Origin: Vibrio sp. UBA2441 | Lineage (GTDB): Bacteria > Pseudomonadota > Gammaproteobacteria > Enterobacterales > Vibrionaceae | NCBI GenBank assembly: GCA_002342685.1 | Contig: DDQN01000031.1 | Coordinates: 1-57,430 of the forward strand | Reading direction: 5' to 3' | DNA length: 57,430 bases | Shown: piece after piece, positions 13,623 through 22,673 of the stretch | Layout: each line of letters begins with the position of its first letter | Numbering within the stretch: position 1 is the first letter of the stretch | Made by a program: the position numbers and the translations under genes | Notes under the pieces: model-generated | The model's input: only the letters and a program-made list of their open reading frames with translations | Told to the model about the DNA's origin: nothing | Databases searched by the model: none

Positions 13623-15050
13623 ATGAGCCAAGTACAACAGCTTGAGCACAACTATAACTATACTGTCGTACGTCAGTTTACCTTAGTAACCATACTTTGG
13701 GGAATCGTCGGAATGTCAGTTGGTGTGTTGATAGCCGCTCAGTTAGTTTGGCCACAGCTAAACTTTGATACGCCGTGGTTAACCTACAGTCGTTTACGCC
13801 CGCTACACACAAACGCCGTCATTTTCGCGTTTGGTACCAGCGCCCTCTTTGCAACATCTTATTATATTGTTCAGCGTACCTGTCAAACACGATTGTTTGG
13901 TGGCGCCCTAGTACCTTTTACCTTCTGGGGATGGCAAGCAATTATCTTATCTGCTGCAATCTCATTACCTTTGGGGTATACAACGAGTAAAGAATACGCC
14001 GAGCTAGAATGGCCTATTGATATTGCTATTGCTGTTGTGTGGGTCGCGTATGCCATCGTTTTCTTCGGAACACTGGTTAAACGTAAGACATCACACATTT
14101 ACGTAGCTAACTGGTTTTTCGGGGCATTTATCTTAACGGTAGCCGTTCTCCATATCGTTAATAGCCTAGCTATACCTGTTTCGATGACTAAATCGTACTC
14201 GGTCTATGCTGGTGCCATCGACGCAATGGTTCAATGGTGGTATGGACATAACGCCGTAGGCTTCCTATTAACCGCTGGTTTCCTTGGTATGATGTACTAT
14301 TTCGTACCAAAACAAGCAGAGCGTCCAGTCTACTCTTATCGTTTATCTATCGTGCACTTCTGGGCTTTGGTTGCATTATATATTTGGGCTGGTCCTCACC
14401 ACCTTCTATATACCGCATTACCTGACTGGACTCAGTCTGTCGGAATGGTGATGTCGCTGGTTTTATTTGCTCCATCTTGGGGCGGAATGATCAACGGTAT
14501 TATGACGCTTTCAGGCGCTTGGCATAAGTTGCGTACTGACCCTATTCTACGTTTCCTAGTGGTTTCACTATCTTTCTACGGCATGTCTACGTTCGAAGGG
14601 CCTATGATGGCTATTAAGACAGTTAACGCCCTATCTCACTACACTGATTGGACTGTTGGTCACGTACACTCAGGTGCTTTAGGTTGGGTTGCAATGGTCT
14701 CAATCGGTTCTATTTATCATTTGATTCCTAAGCTGTTTGGTCAAGAGAGAATGTATTCAATTCGTTTGATTAATGTTCACTTTTGGTTAGCGACAATTGG
14801 TACGGTTCTGTATATCGTAGCAATGTGGATCTCTGGTGTTATGCAAGGGTTGATGTGGCGCGCTGTTAATGCTGACGGTACATTAACTTATAGTTTTGTA
14901 GAGTCAGTACAAGCATCGTATCCATTCTATACAGTGCGTTTCATAGGAGGGTTGATCTTCCTATCGGGTATGTTCTTGTTAGCTTACAACACATACAAGA
15001 CCATTAACGCACCTAAAGATAGTTTAAAAACTATCGAACAATCGACATAA
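13623..15050 (+). CDS. ccoN: cbb3-type cytochrome c oxidase subunit I
   Basis: Catalytic subunit of the high-affinity terminal oxidase, in the inner membrane; it reduces O2 to water with electrons from CcoO/CcoP and pumps protons. 475 residues with about 12 membrane helices. Haem and copper ligands are visible: RPLHTNAVIFAFG, WWYGHNAVGF (with the Tyr-containing motif typical of CcoN), AGPHHLLYTALPDW and VGHVHSGALGWV. The length is normal for the family. It heads the ccoNOQP operon, 12 bases before ccoO. No clear FNR box is seen directly upstream, although an FNR gene follows in the same cluster. Confidence 0.98.
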   Translation: MSQVQQLEHNYNYTVVRQFTLVTILWGIVGMSVGVLIAAQLVWPQLNFDTPWLTYSRLRPLHTNAVIFAFGTSALFATSYYIVQRTCQTRLFGGALVPFTFWGWQAIILSAAISLPLGYTTSKEYAELEWPIDIAIAVVWVAYAIVFFGTLVKRKTSHIYVANWFFGAFILTVAVLHIVNSLAIPVSMTKSYSVYAGAIDAMVQWWYGHNAVGFLLTAGFLGMMYYFVPKQAERPVYSYRLSIVHFWALVALYIWAGPHHLLYTALPDWTQSVGMVMSLVLFAPSWGGMINGIMTLSGAWHKLRTDPILRFLVVSLSFYGMSTFEGPMMAIKTVNALSHYTDWTVGHVHSGALGWVAMVSIGSIYHLIPKLFGQERMYSIRLINVHFWLATIGTVLYIVAMWISGVMQGLMWRAVNADGTLTYSFVESVQASYPFYTVRFIGGLIFLSGMFLLAYNTYKTINAPKDSLKTIEQST

Positions 15051-15062
15051 GGAGATTGATGA

Positions 15063-15683
15063 ATGAGTTCTAATTCAAATAATCGCCACGAACTGGTCGA
15101 ACGAAATGTCGGTTTATTGGCAATATTAATCGTCGTTGTTATTAGCTTTGGTGCATTAGTAGAGATACTACCTTTAATGTTCCAGAAGCAGACAACTGAG
15201 CCTGTTGATAATTTGCGTCCATATACTGCCCTTCAGATGGAAGGCCGTGATATATACATCCGTGAAGGTTGTCATGTTTGCCATAGTCAAATGATCCGTC
15301 CTTTCCGTGCTGAAACTGAGCGTTACGGCGCGTATTCTGTTGCGGGTGAGAGCGTTTGGGAACATCCGTTCCTATGGGGTTCAAAACGAACTGGTCCAGA
15401 CTTGGCTCGCGTAGGAGGCCGTTATTCTGATGAGTGGCATCGTGTTCACCTTATCGACCCTCGAGCTTTGGTTCCTGAATCCAATATGCCAGGTTTCCCT
15501 TGGTTAGCCGAGAACGTGCTTGACGGTGAATTGATTCAAAGCAAACTCACAGTATTTCGTGACCAATTTGGTGTTCCATATACTGATGAGCAGATAGAGA
15601 ACGCGAAAAGTGATGTTGTTGGTAAAACAGAGATGGAAGCGCTTATCGCGTACCTTCAATCTCTCGGCCACGCGATGAAATAA
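15063..15683 (+). CDS. ccoO: cbb3-type cytochrome c oxidase subunit II (mono-haem)
   Basis: Membrane-anchored c-type cytochrome that passes electrons to CcoN. 206 residues: one N-terminal membrane helix (LLAILIVVVISFGALVEILP), then the haem c site CHVCH within EGCHVCHSQMIRP. The distal methionine ligand is probably in ESNMPGFPWL. It starts 12 bases after ccoN with an AAGGAG ribosome binding site and is followed by ccoQ. Confidence 0.98.
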   Translation: MSSNSNNRHELVERNVGLLAILIVVVISFGALVEILPLMFQKQTTEPVDNLRPYTALQMEGRDIYIREGCHVCHSQMIRPFRAETERYGAYSVAGESVWEHPFLWGSKRTGPDLARVGGRYSDEWHRVHLIDPRALVPESNMPGFPWLAENVLDGELIQSKLTVFRDQFGVPYTDEQIENAKSDVVGKTEMEALIAYLQSLGHAMK

Positions 15684-15694
15684 GGGGATAGAAA

Positions 15695-15868
15695 ATGAAT
15701 ATAGGTACTTTTCATTCCATTTGGACCGTTGCGATATTTATCAGCTTTTTTGGCGTGGTTTGGTGGGCTTACGGTAAAAAACGTAAGGATCGTTTTGAAG
15801 AAGATGCAAACTTGGTATTTGCTGATGAACGCACTTCTACCAAAACTGATAAAGGAGTAAGCAGCTAA
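15695..15868 (+). CDS. ccoQ: cbb3-type cytochrome c oxidase subunit IV
   Basis: A 57-residue protein beginning MNIGTFHSIWTVAIFISFFG, with one membrane helix and a charged tail (KKRKDRFEEDANLVFADE). This is the standard form of CcoQ/FixQ, which stabilises the oxidase complex. It lies 11 bases after ccoO behind a GGGGATAG sequence. Its stop codon TAA shares one base with the ccoP ATG (15868), so the two are probably translationally coupled. Confidence 0.95.
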   Translation: MNIGTFHSIWTVAIFISFFGVVWWAYGKKRKDRFEEDANLVFADERTSTKTDKGVSS

Positions 15869-16842
15869 TGACATCATTTTGGAGTTTATGGATAACGGTA
15901 ATTACAATAGGTACGCTGATTGGTTGTGCTGTAATTCTTAGGTGGTGCATAAAAGATAAGATGGGCGTTGAAGAAGGCGCTGATATGGGGCACGAGTATG
16001 ATGGTATTCGTGAATTGAATAACCCTCTACCTAAATGGTGGACTTATCTATTCGTCAGTACTTTTATATTTGCAGCCGTTTATTTTGCACTTTTTCCTGG
16101 ATTAGGAAACTTTAAAGGCCTATTAGGCTGGACGAGTTCTGACCAAACAGTGATGAACATAACAGAGCTTAAACAGTCTATTACTCATTCTCAAAAGAAT
16201 AAGATTTTAGACGAATATGCAAAAGAGTTGGATGATGCTGACACCTACTTTGGTGAAGCATTTAACCGTTTAGCTTATAACAGTGACGGTGAATTACGTT
16301 CAATTCCTGAAATTGCAAAGGACTCTGATGCACTAAAAGTAGGACAGCGTTTATTCTTGCAGAACTGTTCTCAATGCCACGGTTCAGATGCACGAGGTCA
16401 GATAGGCTTCCCTAACTTAGCAGATGACGCATGGTTATATGGTGGTGAGCCTCAAGCTATCGTGACGACAATAATGAACGGTCGTATCGGTGCTATGCCA
16501 GCGTGGAAAGAAGTATTAGGCGCTGAGGGAGTAGAAGAAGTAGTAACCTACACGCTAAGCCTCTCAGGTCGTAAAGTTAATGCTCGAGAAGCTGCTGCCG
16601 GTAAAAAGCGCTTTGTTGTATGTGCTGCTTGTCACGGTACAGATGGTAAAGGTAACCCTGCTCTAGGTGCTCCCGACTTAACCGATCACAATTGGTTATT
16701 TGGTGATACTCGTGCGGATGTTACAGCGACTGTTGAGAACGGACGTCAAGGTGTTATGCCTCCATGGAAAGACATTCTTGGTGAAGAAAAAGTTCAACTA
16801 GTGGCGTCATATGTCTGGAGTCTAAGCAACTCTGACAAGTAA
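15868..16842 (+). CDS. ccoP: cbb3-type cytochrome c oxidase subunit III (di-haem)
   Basis: Di-haem cytochrome c subunit, 324 residues. Two N-terminal membrane helices (LWITVITIGTLIGCAVIL and LFVSTFIFAAVYFALFPG) precede two periplasmic cytochrome c domains with CSQCH and CAACH. Each domain carries a methionine ligand (GAMPAWK and GVMPPWK). It receives electrons from soluble cytochromes and passes them to CcoO. The start overlaps the ccoQ stop by one base, and a terminator follows. Confidence 0.98.
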   Translation: MTSFWSLWITVITIGTLIGCAVILRWCIKDKMGVEEGADMGHEYDGIRELNNPLPKWWTYLFVSTFIFAAVYFALFPGLGNFKGLLGWTSSDQTVMNITELKQSITHSQKNKILDEYAKELDDADTYFGEAFNRLAYNSDGELRSIPEIAKDSDALKVGQRLFLQNCSQCHGSDARGQIGFPNLADDAWLYGGEPQAIVTTIMNGRIGAMPAWKEVLGAEGVEEVVTYTLSLSGRKVNAREAAAGKKRFVVCAACHGTDGKGNPALGAPDLTDHNWLFGDTRADVTATVENGRQGVMPPWKDILGEEKVQLVASYVWSLSNSDK

Positions 16843-16856
16843 TCTATAACACTATA

Positions 16857-16883
16857 TAGCCCCGCTTAGGGGCTATTTTTTTT
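16857..16883 (+). terminator. Terminator after ccoNOQP
   Basis: TAGCCCC and GGGGCTA form a 7-bp stem with a 5-base loop, followed by a run of eight T. It separates the structural oxidase genes from the assembly genes. Confidence 0.9.
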
Positions 16884-16918
16884 AATTTTTGCACTACATC
16901 ATGTAGTAGAGATGTCTT

Positions 16919-17398
16919 ATGATTAAACCTTGGTATAAACAATTTTGGCCGTGGTTTCTTATTGCCCTTCCTTTGTGTGTTGTAATAGCGAGTTTTACAA
17001 CATTAGTAATATTTTCAAACAACTCTGTGTCTTTAGTCGCTAAAGATTATTATAAGAAAGGCAAAGGGATTAATATTGATTTATCAAGGATTAAAGTTGC
17101 CAATAGTTTAGAACTGTCAGCCTCGGTTTCAACTATTGGAAAAACGGTCCAAATCAATTTCGATAAAGGCCAACTAGAGCTGTATCCAGCACTTTCCATT
17201 GCATTTACACATCGTACATTGGCCGGTAAAGATTTCCAGAAAATCATAAGTTCCGATGCTCATGGTCATTATCGTATTAATCTTGACTCTGAGATTTCCG
17301 GCCCTTGGTTTTTACAGATCCAGCCACATACAAAAGAGTGGTTGATTCAAGGTAAAGTGACCTTCCCTTCCAATACCCCTACTCTCCTGAATGAGTAA
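16919..17398 (+). CDS. ccoH: FixH/CcoH family cbb3 oxidase assembly protein
   Basis: 159 residues. An N-terminal WYKQFWPWFL leads into a single membrane helix (FLIALPLCVVIASFTTLVIF). A VAKDYYKKGKGIN motif and a periplasmic beta-rich domain follow, as expected for FixH. In other bacteria FixH/CcoH is needed for maturation of the oxidase together with CcoI and CcoS. It is the first gene after the terminator, 13 bases ahead of ccoI, so ccoH-ccoI-ccoS and the next gene form a second transcription unit. Confidence 0.92.
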   Translation: MIKPWYKQFWPWFLIALPLCVVIASFTTLVIFSNNSVSLVAKDYYKKGKGINIDLSRIKVANSLELSASVSTIGKTVQINFDKGQLELYPALSIAFTHRTLAGKDFQKIISSDAHGHYRINLDSEISGPWFLQIQPHTKEWLIQGKVTFPSNTPTLLNE

Positions 17399-17411
17399 TT
17401 AGGAAAGCTCC

Positions 17412-19781
17412 ATGACAAAAACGTGTTATCACTGCGGTGAAGTTGTACCAGAAAACACGAACTTTAACGTTGATATCCTGGATGAAAATCGCTCAATGTG
17501 TTGCCCTGGATGTATGGCCGTGGCACAAACGATCGTTGATAGTGGTTTGGTTACATACTATCAATATCGTACCGAGTTGGCTGAAAAAGCTGAGTTAGTC
17601 CCAGAGCAACTTCAGGCTCTTATAAACTACGACGATGAAGAAGTTCAATCGGAATTTGTTCGGAAGAATCAGAGCAGTTCTGAAGTAACGCTTTCCCTCG
17701 AAGGCGTTACCTGTGCTGCATGTGCCTGGTTAATTGAAAAACAAGTCAATGACAAAGAAGGCGTCAATAGCATTCGGGTTAACACAACGACTAACAGAGC
17801 CATCCTAAATTGGGATAATAGGAAAGCAAAGTTAAGTGATCTGTTATCTGCCATTCATAACTTGGGGTATAAAGCCGCCCCATTTGAAGCAGATGCGCAT
17901 GAAGCAACCTATCATCAATCGATGAAACAATATCTGTATCGATTAGGCATTGCTGGTATCGCCACTATGCAGGTAATGATGCTTGCGGTAGCTTTATATT
18001 TCGAAGTATTTGGTGACTTAGAAGCCGAGTATAAACAATACCTACGAATAGTTAGCCTAATATTCGCCACACCAGTTTTAGTATACTCAGCATTACCATT
18101 TTATATTAATGCATGGCGAAGCCTCCGGGGCAAAACCTTAGGTATGGACGTTCCTGTATCTATTGCTTTGATATTTGCATACGCCGCTAGTGTCGTTGCG
18201 ACTGTTCAGCAAAATGGAGAAGTGTTTTTCGAATCCGTTTCCATGTTCACATTCTTCTTGTTGCTAGGTCGATTTCTAGAAATGCGAGCAAGGAGAAAAG
18301 CAGCGGCTGCCAGTGCTAATTTACTTAAGCTAATCCCTACAATGGCAACTAAATTAGATGGTAGCCAAGTACCCGTTCGTACATTAAAGAAAGGTGACCA
18401 AGTAAGGGTGCTTCCGGGTGAACATATTCCCGCTGATGGTAAAGTTAGCTCCGGTCGCATACATGTTGATGAGTCTATGTTGACTGGTGAGTCAATCCCC
18501 GTGGTTAAAAGCGTTGGTGACTCTGTGTTTGCGGGTAGTATCAATACAGACGAGTCATTTGAGCTAGAAGTTACCACGAGTAAAGCAGATTCCATGCTCG
18601 CCAGCATTGTTCGGTTACAAGATGAAGCTCAGATGACTAAACCCAAAATAGCGGAGGTTGCCGATATTGTTGCTCGCTATTTTGTCGGGATTATCTTATT
18701 TATTTCATTATGTACTTGGATTTACTGGCATCAGTATAATCCTGAGGATGCATTTTGGATTATGCTCTCTGTTTTAGTCGCAACTTGCCCTTGTGCTTTA
18801 TCTCTAGCGACTCCGACGGCTATCACCTGTTCGACGTCAAGAATGGGAGATTTAGGTCTATTGCTTAAGAAGTCTCATGTGTTTGAAACACTTTGTAAAA
18901 TCAACCACCTGATCATTGATAAAACGGGAACATTAACTAAAGGGCAAATTGAAATAAACGCTATTGATTTGTTTGGTGAAATGGATGAAGAAAGTTGTTT
19001 TTCGTTAGCTGCTTCACTAGAGCGACATGCTAATCATCCAATTGCCAAAGCATTTTCAGGAAAAGCACATTCTGGATTTGAAGTGAGCCAAGTAAAAAAT
19101 AGGATTGGCTCAGGTATTGAAGGAAAGTGGAATTCAAAAATCTGCCGTATAGGTAATGCCTCTTTTGCCGGCGGGTCCAAACAAACACAGGAGCTTTCTT
19201 CTGTTTATCTTTCGGTTGATGGTGTTCACGTTGCAACCTTTAGGTACAGCGACCCTATTCGTGACGAAAGCGAACCATTTATTCAGTCGCTAAAAAATCT
19301 AGGTATCAAAACTACATTATTGACCGGTGATAATGCGACTTCTGCGGAAATTGTTGGTCATAAAGTCGGTGTAGACTCTGTAGTATCAAATGCTTCACCA
19401 AAAGAGAAGCTTGCTTATCTCCACGCTCTAGAGCAGGATGATATAACGTTAATGATTGGTGATGGCATTAATGATGCCCCAACCTTGTCAGGAGCCCATC
19501 TTTCGGTCGCGATGGGAGGTGGCACTGATGTAGCAAAAGCATCAGCCGATATGGTTTTGTTAGGGGACAAACTTGATAAAATTATTATGGCTCGAGAGCT
19601 TGCATTAAAAACTCGACGTATTATAAGACAAAATCTAAGCTGGGCTTTAGGCTATAACTTATTAATATTGCCATTAGCTGTTTCTGGCTATGTTGCTCCT
19701 TACATAGCGGTAGTCGGAATGTCGGCAAGCTCTATCATAGTGGTTACAAATTCATTAAGGTTACTTAAAAAAGATGGCTAG
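17412..19781 (+). CDS. ccoI: Copper-transporting P1B-type ATPase for cbb3 oxidase assembly
   Basis: A 789-residue FixI/CopA2-type pump. An N-terminal zinc-finger-like segment (CYHCGEVV and CCPGCMAVAQ) is followed by a heavy-metal domain with GVTCAACAWLIE. Eight membrane helices include the metal-binding CPC in ATCPCALSLATPTA. Also present are TGES, the phosphorylated Asp in DKTGTLTKG, the HP motif in ANHPIAKAF, and GDGINDAPTL. It exports copper at low rate for insertion into CcoN rather than for detoxification. It overlaps ccoS by 8 bases. Confidence 0.95.
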   Translation: MTKTCYHCGEVVPENTNFNVDILDENRSMCCPGCMAVAQTIVDSGLVTYYQYRTELAEKAELVPEQLQALINYDDEEVQSEFVRKNQSSSEVTLSLEGVTCAACAWLIEKQVNDKEGVNSIRVNTTTNRAILNWDNRKAKLSDLLSAIHNLGYKAAPFEADAHEATYHQSMKQYLYRLGIAGIATMQVMMLAVALYFEVFGDLEAEYKQYLRIVSLIFATPVLVYSALPFYINAWRSLRGKTLGMDVPVSIALIFAYAASVVATVQQNGEVFFESVSMFTFFLLLGRFLEMRARRKAAAASANLLKLIPTMATKLDGSQVPVRTLKKGDQVRVLPGEHIPADGKVSSGRIHVDESMLTGESIPVVKSVGDSVFAGSINTDESFELEVTTSKADSMLASIVRLQDEAQMTKPKIAEVADIVARYFVGIILFISLCTWIYWHQYNPEDAFWIMLSVLVATCPCALSLATPTAITCSTSRMGDLGLLLKKSHVFETLCKINHLIIDKTGTLTKGQIEINAIDLFGEMDEESCFSLAASLERHANHPIAKAFSGKAHSGFEVSQVKNRIGSGIEGKWNSKICRIGNASFAGGSKQTQELSSVYLSVDGVHVATFRYSDPIRDESEPFIQSLKNLGIKTTLLTGDNATSAEIVGHKVGVDSVVSNASPKEKLAYLHALEQDDITLMIGDGINDAPTLSGAHLSVAMGGGTDVAKASADMVLLGDKLDKIIMARELALKTRRIIRQNLSWALGYNLLILPLAVSGYVAPYIAVVGMSASSIIVVTNSLRLLKKDG

Positions 19782-19938
19782 TCTCTATATCTTAATTCCT
19801 ATTGCCATACTTTTAGTATGTGTTGCCGTGTCGGTTTTTATCTGGGCGGTCAAAAGTGAACAGTTTGAAGACCTTGAAAGACAAGGTCATAATATTTTAT
19901 TTGACGAAGATGAATTAGATAGACGTAAACGCAAATGA
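19774..19938 (+). CDS. ccoS: cbb3-type oxidase assembly protein CcoS
   Basis: 54 residues: MASLYILIPIAILLVCVAVS, a single membrane helix, then FIWAVKSEQFEDLERQGHNI and an acidic-basic tail. The WAVKSGQFDDLE-like motif is the family signature. CcoS is needed for cofactor insertion into the oxidase. It begins inside the end of ccoI, and its TGA overlaps the ATG of the next gene (19935). Confidence 0.95.
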   Translation: MASLYILIPIAILLVCVAVSVFIWAVKSEQFEDLERQGHNILFDEDELDRRKRK

Positions 19939-20606
19939 ACTTAGACCTCCTTGGCGCACTAATGATCGGTTTTTTTGGGTCCGCACATTGCGTAGGAATG
20001 TGCGGCGGCATTGCGTCAGCAATGAGTATTACTTCAGTTTCACCATCAAATCGCTTGTTAACAACCTTTTTTTATAACTGTGGTCGGTTAAGCAGCTACA
20101 TTGTCGCTGGGGCAATTGTTGGTGGCGCGATCTCTAGCGCATCTGGCTTAGTTAGCAACTATCAAATATTGAACTGGTTAAGACTTTTATCCGCTATCGT
20201 CATGGTCATTCTTGCTTTATATATAGGTAAATGGTGGCAGGGAATCGTCCATATTGAAAAAATTGGTAAATACGTTTGGCGATTAATTGCACCTTTGGCA
20301 AATAGGATGCTTCCATTGCGTAGCAGCTTTCATGCACTCCCCTTAGGTTTTTTATGGGGTTGGTTACCATGTGGTTTAGTTTATTCGACATTAACATGGG
20401 CAGCTGTATCAGGAAATGCATTAAATGGCAGTTTAATCATGCTAGCTTTCGGCGCAGGAACCCTACCCTCAATGCTACTAATTGGTATAGGTGCTAACTA
20501 CGCTAACAAGCTAAAGAATTCAATTGCATTTAGACAAATAGGCGCACTGCTCCTTATTGCTTATGGGGCCTATATTGGCGCTTCTACATTTTCTCTTTTA
20601 ACCTAA
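19935..20606 (+). CDS. TauE/SafE-like membrane protein of the cbb3 assembly cluster
   Basis: 223 residues with about six membrane helices, starting GALMIGFFGSAHCVGMCGGI. The HCxGMCGG motif is typical of the DsbD/SafE-like proteins found beside ccoS. It has an LPCGLVYSTLTWA repeat element. The family is annotated as sulfite exporter TauE/SafE, but in this position a role in copper or cytochrome assembly is more likely. It overlaps ccoS by 4 bases and ends the assembly operon; fnr follows behind its own promoter. Confidence 0.88.
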   Translation: MNLDLLGALMIGFFGSAHCVGMCGGIASAMSITSVSPSNRLLTTFFYNCGRLSSYIVAGAIVGGAISSASGLVSNYQILNWLRLLSAIVMVILALYIGKWWQGIVHIEKIGKYVWRLIAPLANRMLPLRSSFHALPLGFLWGWLPCGLVYSTLTWAAVSGNALNGSLIMLAFGAGTLPSMLLIGIGANYANKLKNSIAFRQIGALLLIAYGAYIGASTFSLLT

Positions 20607-20675
20607 CAGTTTTTAACTTTATGATTTATTACTTATTTATTTAACTACCCTTTAGGGTATAGCAGTGTTAAAATA

Positions 20676-20689
20676 TTGATGTATATCAA
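20676..20689 (+). promoter_or_regulatory. Perfect FNR box at the fnr promoter
   Basis: TTGATGTATATCAA matches TTGAT-N4-ATCAA exactly. It ends only 17 bases before the fnr start, so it must overlap or lie just downstream of the transcription start. That position fits repression by FNR of its own gene, as described in E. coli. Confidence 0.85.
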
Positions 20690-20706
20690 TTAGTGACTTG
20701 GAAGTT

Positions 20707-21456
20707 ATGATTTCAGAAAAGCCAGCAACTAAAAGAGTTCAGTCAGGCGGGTGTGCGATTCACTGCCAAGACTGTAGTATTTCTCAACTCTGCATCCCCT
20801 TTACGCTAAGTGAGTCTGAACTTGACCAACTAGATCAGATCATCGAACGTAAAAAGCCGATTCAGAAAGGTCAGGAGCTATTTAAAGCAGGAGACGAATT
20901 AAAATCTCTCTACGCTATTCGCTCTGGGACGATCAAGAGTTATACAATTACCGAACAAGGCGATGAGCAAATTACCGCTTTCCATCTAGCGGGCGACTTA
21001 GTCGGTTTTGATGCCATTAACGGTAATGCTCATCCATCTTTTGCTCAGGCATTAGAAACCTCTATGGTTTGTGAAATACCATACGAAATTCTAGATGACC
21101 TTTCTGGCAAAATGCCTAAACTTCGCCAACAAATCATGCGATTAATGAGTAGCGAAATTAAGGGTGACCAAGACATGATTCTTCTTTTATCTAAGAAGAA
21201 TGCAGAAGAGCGTTTAGCCGCCTTTTTATATAATCTTTCTACCCGCTTTTCACAACGTGGATTTAGCCCTCGCGAATTTCGATTAACTATGACGCGTGGC
21301 GATATTGGTAACTACCTTGGTTTGACTGTAGAGACAATCAGTCGTTTATTGGGGCGTTTTCAAAAGTCTGAAATTTTAAGTGTTAAAGGAAAGTACATTA
21401 CTATCCTAGATCACGAAGAGCTTAAAATTTTAGCGGGCATCTCTACCGAAGAATAA
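20707..21456 (+). CDS. fnr: Fumarate and nitrate reduction regulator FNR
   Basis: Oxygen-sensing CRP-family transcription factor. The N-terminus carries the iron-sulfur ligands in GGCAIHCQDCSISQLC (three of these Cys) plus Cys in SMVCEIPY, which bind a 4Fe-4S cluster when oxygen is absent. The DNA-recognition helix reads LTVETISRLLGRF. I start at the ATG at 20707 (MISEKPATKRVQ, 249 residues), which matches the E. coli protein and has GGAAG ahead; a TTG nine bases upstream is an alternative. The protein controls respiratory genes, probably including its neighbours. Confidence 0.98.
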   Translation: MISEKPATKRVQSGGCAIHCQDCSISQLCIPFTLSESELDQLDQIIERKKPIQKGQELFKAGDELKSLYAIRSGTIKSYTITEQGDEQITAFHLAGDLVGFDAINGNAHPSFAQALETSMVCEIPYEILDDLSGKMPKLRQQIMRLMSSEIKGDQDMILLLSKKNAEERLAAFLYNLSTRFSQRGFSPREFRLTMTRGDIGNYLGLTVETISRLLGRFQKSEILSVKGKYITILDHEELKILAGISTEE

Positions 21457-21466
21457 TCTGCTCAAA

Positions 21467-21490
21467 AAGTGGCTCTTTACTGAGCCACTT
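21467..21490 (+). terminator. Terminator after fnr
   Basis: AAGTGGCTC and GAGCCACTT form a perfect 9-bp stem with a 6-base loop ten bases after the fnr stop. The T content downstream is moderate. Confidence 0.7.
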
Positions 21491-21603
21491 CATGTTTCTA
21501 CCTTCCTAAATTTTCTTTTCCTAAAATTATTGCTTCAAATAAGCTACATTTAGAGTGTCATTTAATTAACTCTTTGGTTCTACTCCATAAATAAGGAGTG
21601 TTT

Positions 21604-22551
21604 ATGAGTATTTATAACAAGATTTTGGTCGTAGCTGATGTAAACAACGAATCTCAGCCTGCACTCTCCAGAGCAATTCAACTAGCCAGAAAAAGCGTTT
21701 CAAAAAGTCGAGTAACCCTTTTTTTGTCTATTTATGATTTCTCTTACGAAATGACCTCTATGCTTTCTCTGGATGAAAGAGATGCTATGAGGAAAGGAGT
21801 GATACAGCAAAGAGAAGTTTGGATGAAGGAGGTGTCAAAGCCCTACATTGACGATAGTATCGATTTTGAAGTCAAAGTGGTTTGGCACAATAGGCCATAT
21901 GAAGCCATCATAGCTGAAGTATTTAGTGGTGAGCACGAGATACTAATAAAAGCGACTCGCAAACACGACATCTTAGAGTCGGTTATTTTTACACCAACAG
22001 ACTGGCATTTATTAAGAAAGTCCCCTTCTCCTGTATTACTGGTTAAAAACCATGAGTGGCCTGAAAACGGCAATGTCGTTGCATCGGTGCACGTTGGTTC
22101 TGAAAATCCTACTCACATTGAGCTTAATGATAGTATTGTTGAACAAACAAAGAACTTATCTGCTCGATTAGATGCTACGCCGTACTTGGTCAATTGCTAT
22201 CCTGTTACGCCAGCAAATATCACGATTGAATTACCTGAATTTGATCCCACTACCTATACCGATGCAGTTAGAGGTCATCATCTTAAAGAAATGAAAGCAC
22301 TCAGACAAAAGCATGGAATGGATGAAGAGCATACGCGTGTAGAGCAAGGTTTGCCTGAAGACATCATCCCGGCAGTGGCTAATGAGTTAGAGGCAGGATT
22401 AGTAATACTTGGTACAACGGGCAGAACTGGTATGTCTGCGGTATTTATTGGTAATACTGCTGAACACGTTATAGATAAAATTAATTGTGATATTCTCGCA
22501 CTAAAACCAGCTGGTTTTGTCAGCCCACTAGACCCAAACCAAGGCGTTTAA
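21604..22551 (+). CDS. uspE: Universal stress protein UspE
   Basis: Tandem universal-stress-protein domains in 315 residues. The first starts YNKILVVADVN. The second ends with the ATP-binding type signature GLVILGTTGRTGMSAVFIGNTAEHVI. I start at the ATG 21604 because AAGGAG lies seven bases ahead; the ORF opens two codons earlier. UspE is soluble and supports stress survival and aggregation in E. coli. In enteric bacteria it also sits next to fnr. Confidence 0.95.
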   Translation: MSIYNKILVVADVNNESQPALSRAIQLARKSVSKSRVTLFLSIYDFSYEMTSMLSLDERDAMRKGVIQQREVWMKEVSKPYIDDSIDFEVKVVWHNRPYEAIIAEVFSGEHEILIKATRKHDILESVIFTPTDWHLLRKSPSPVLLVKNHEWPENGNVVASVHVGSENPTHIELNDSIVEQTKNLSARLDATPYLVNCYPVTPANITIELPEFDPTTYTDAVRGHHLKEMKALRQKHGMDEEHTRVEQGLPEDIIPAVANELEAGLVILGTTGRTGMSAVFIGNTAEHVIDKINCDILALKPAGFVSPLDPNQGV

Positions 22552-22564
22552 GACGAGTAAAATT

Positions 22565-22601
22565 AAAAAAACCTCTCAGCGAAAACTAGGAGGTTTTTTT
22601 T
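22565..22601 (+). terminator. Terminator after uspE
   Basis: A tract of seven A, ACCTC and GAGGT, then eight T form a hairpin with T tail directly after the gene. The A tract makes it able to work in both directions. Confidence 0.8.
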
Positions 22602-22673
22602 ACTTCTGGAATCCTGAAAAATTATCCGTATCATACGCAGTCAATCTTCTAGTAGTTAACAGATAAGCCCTTT

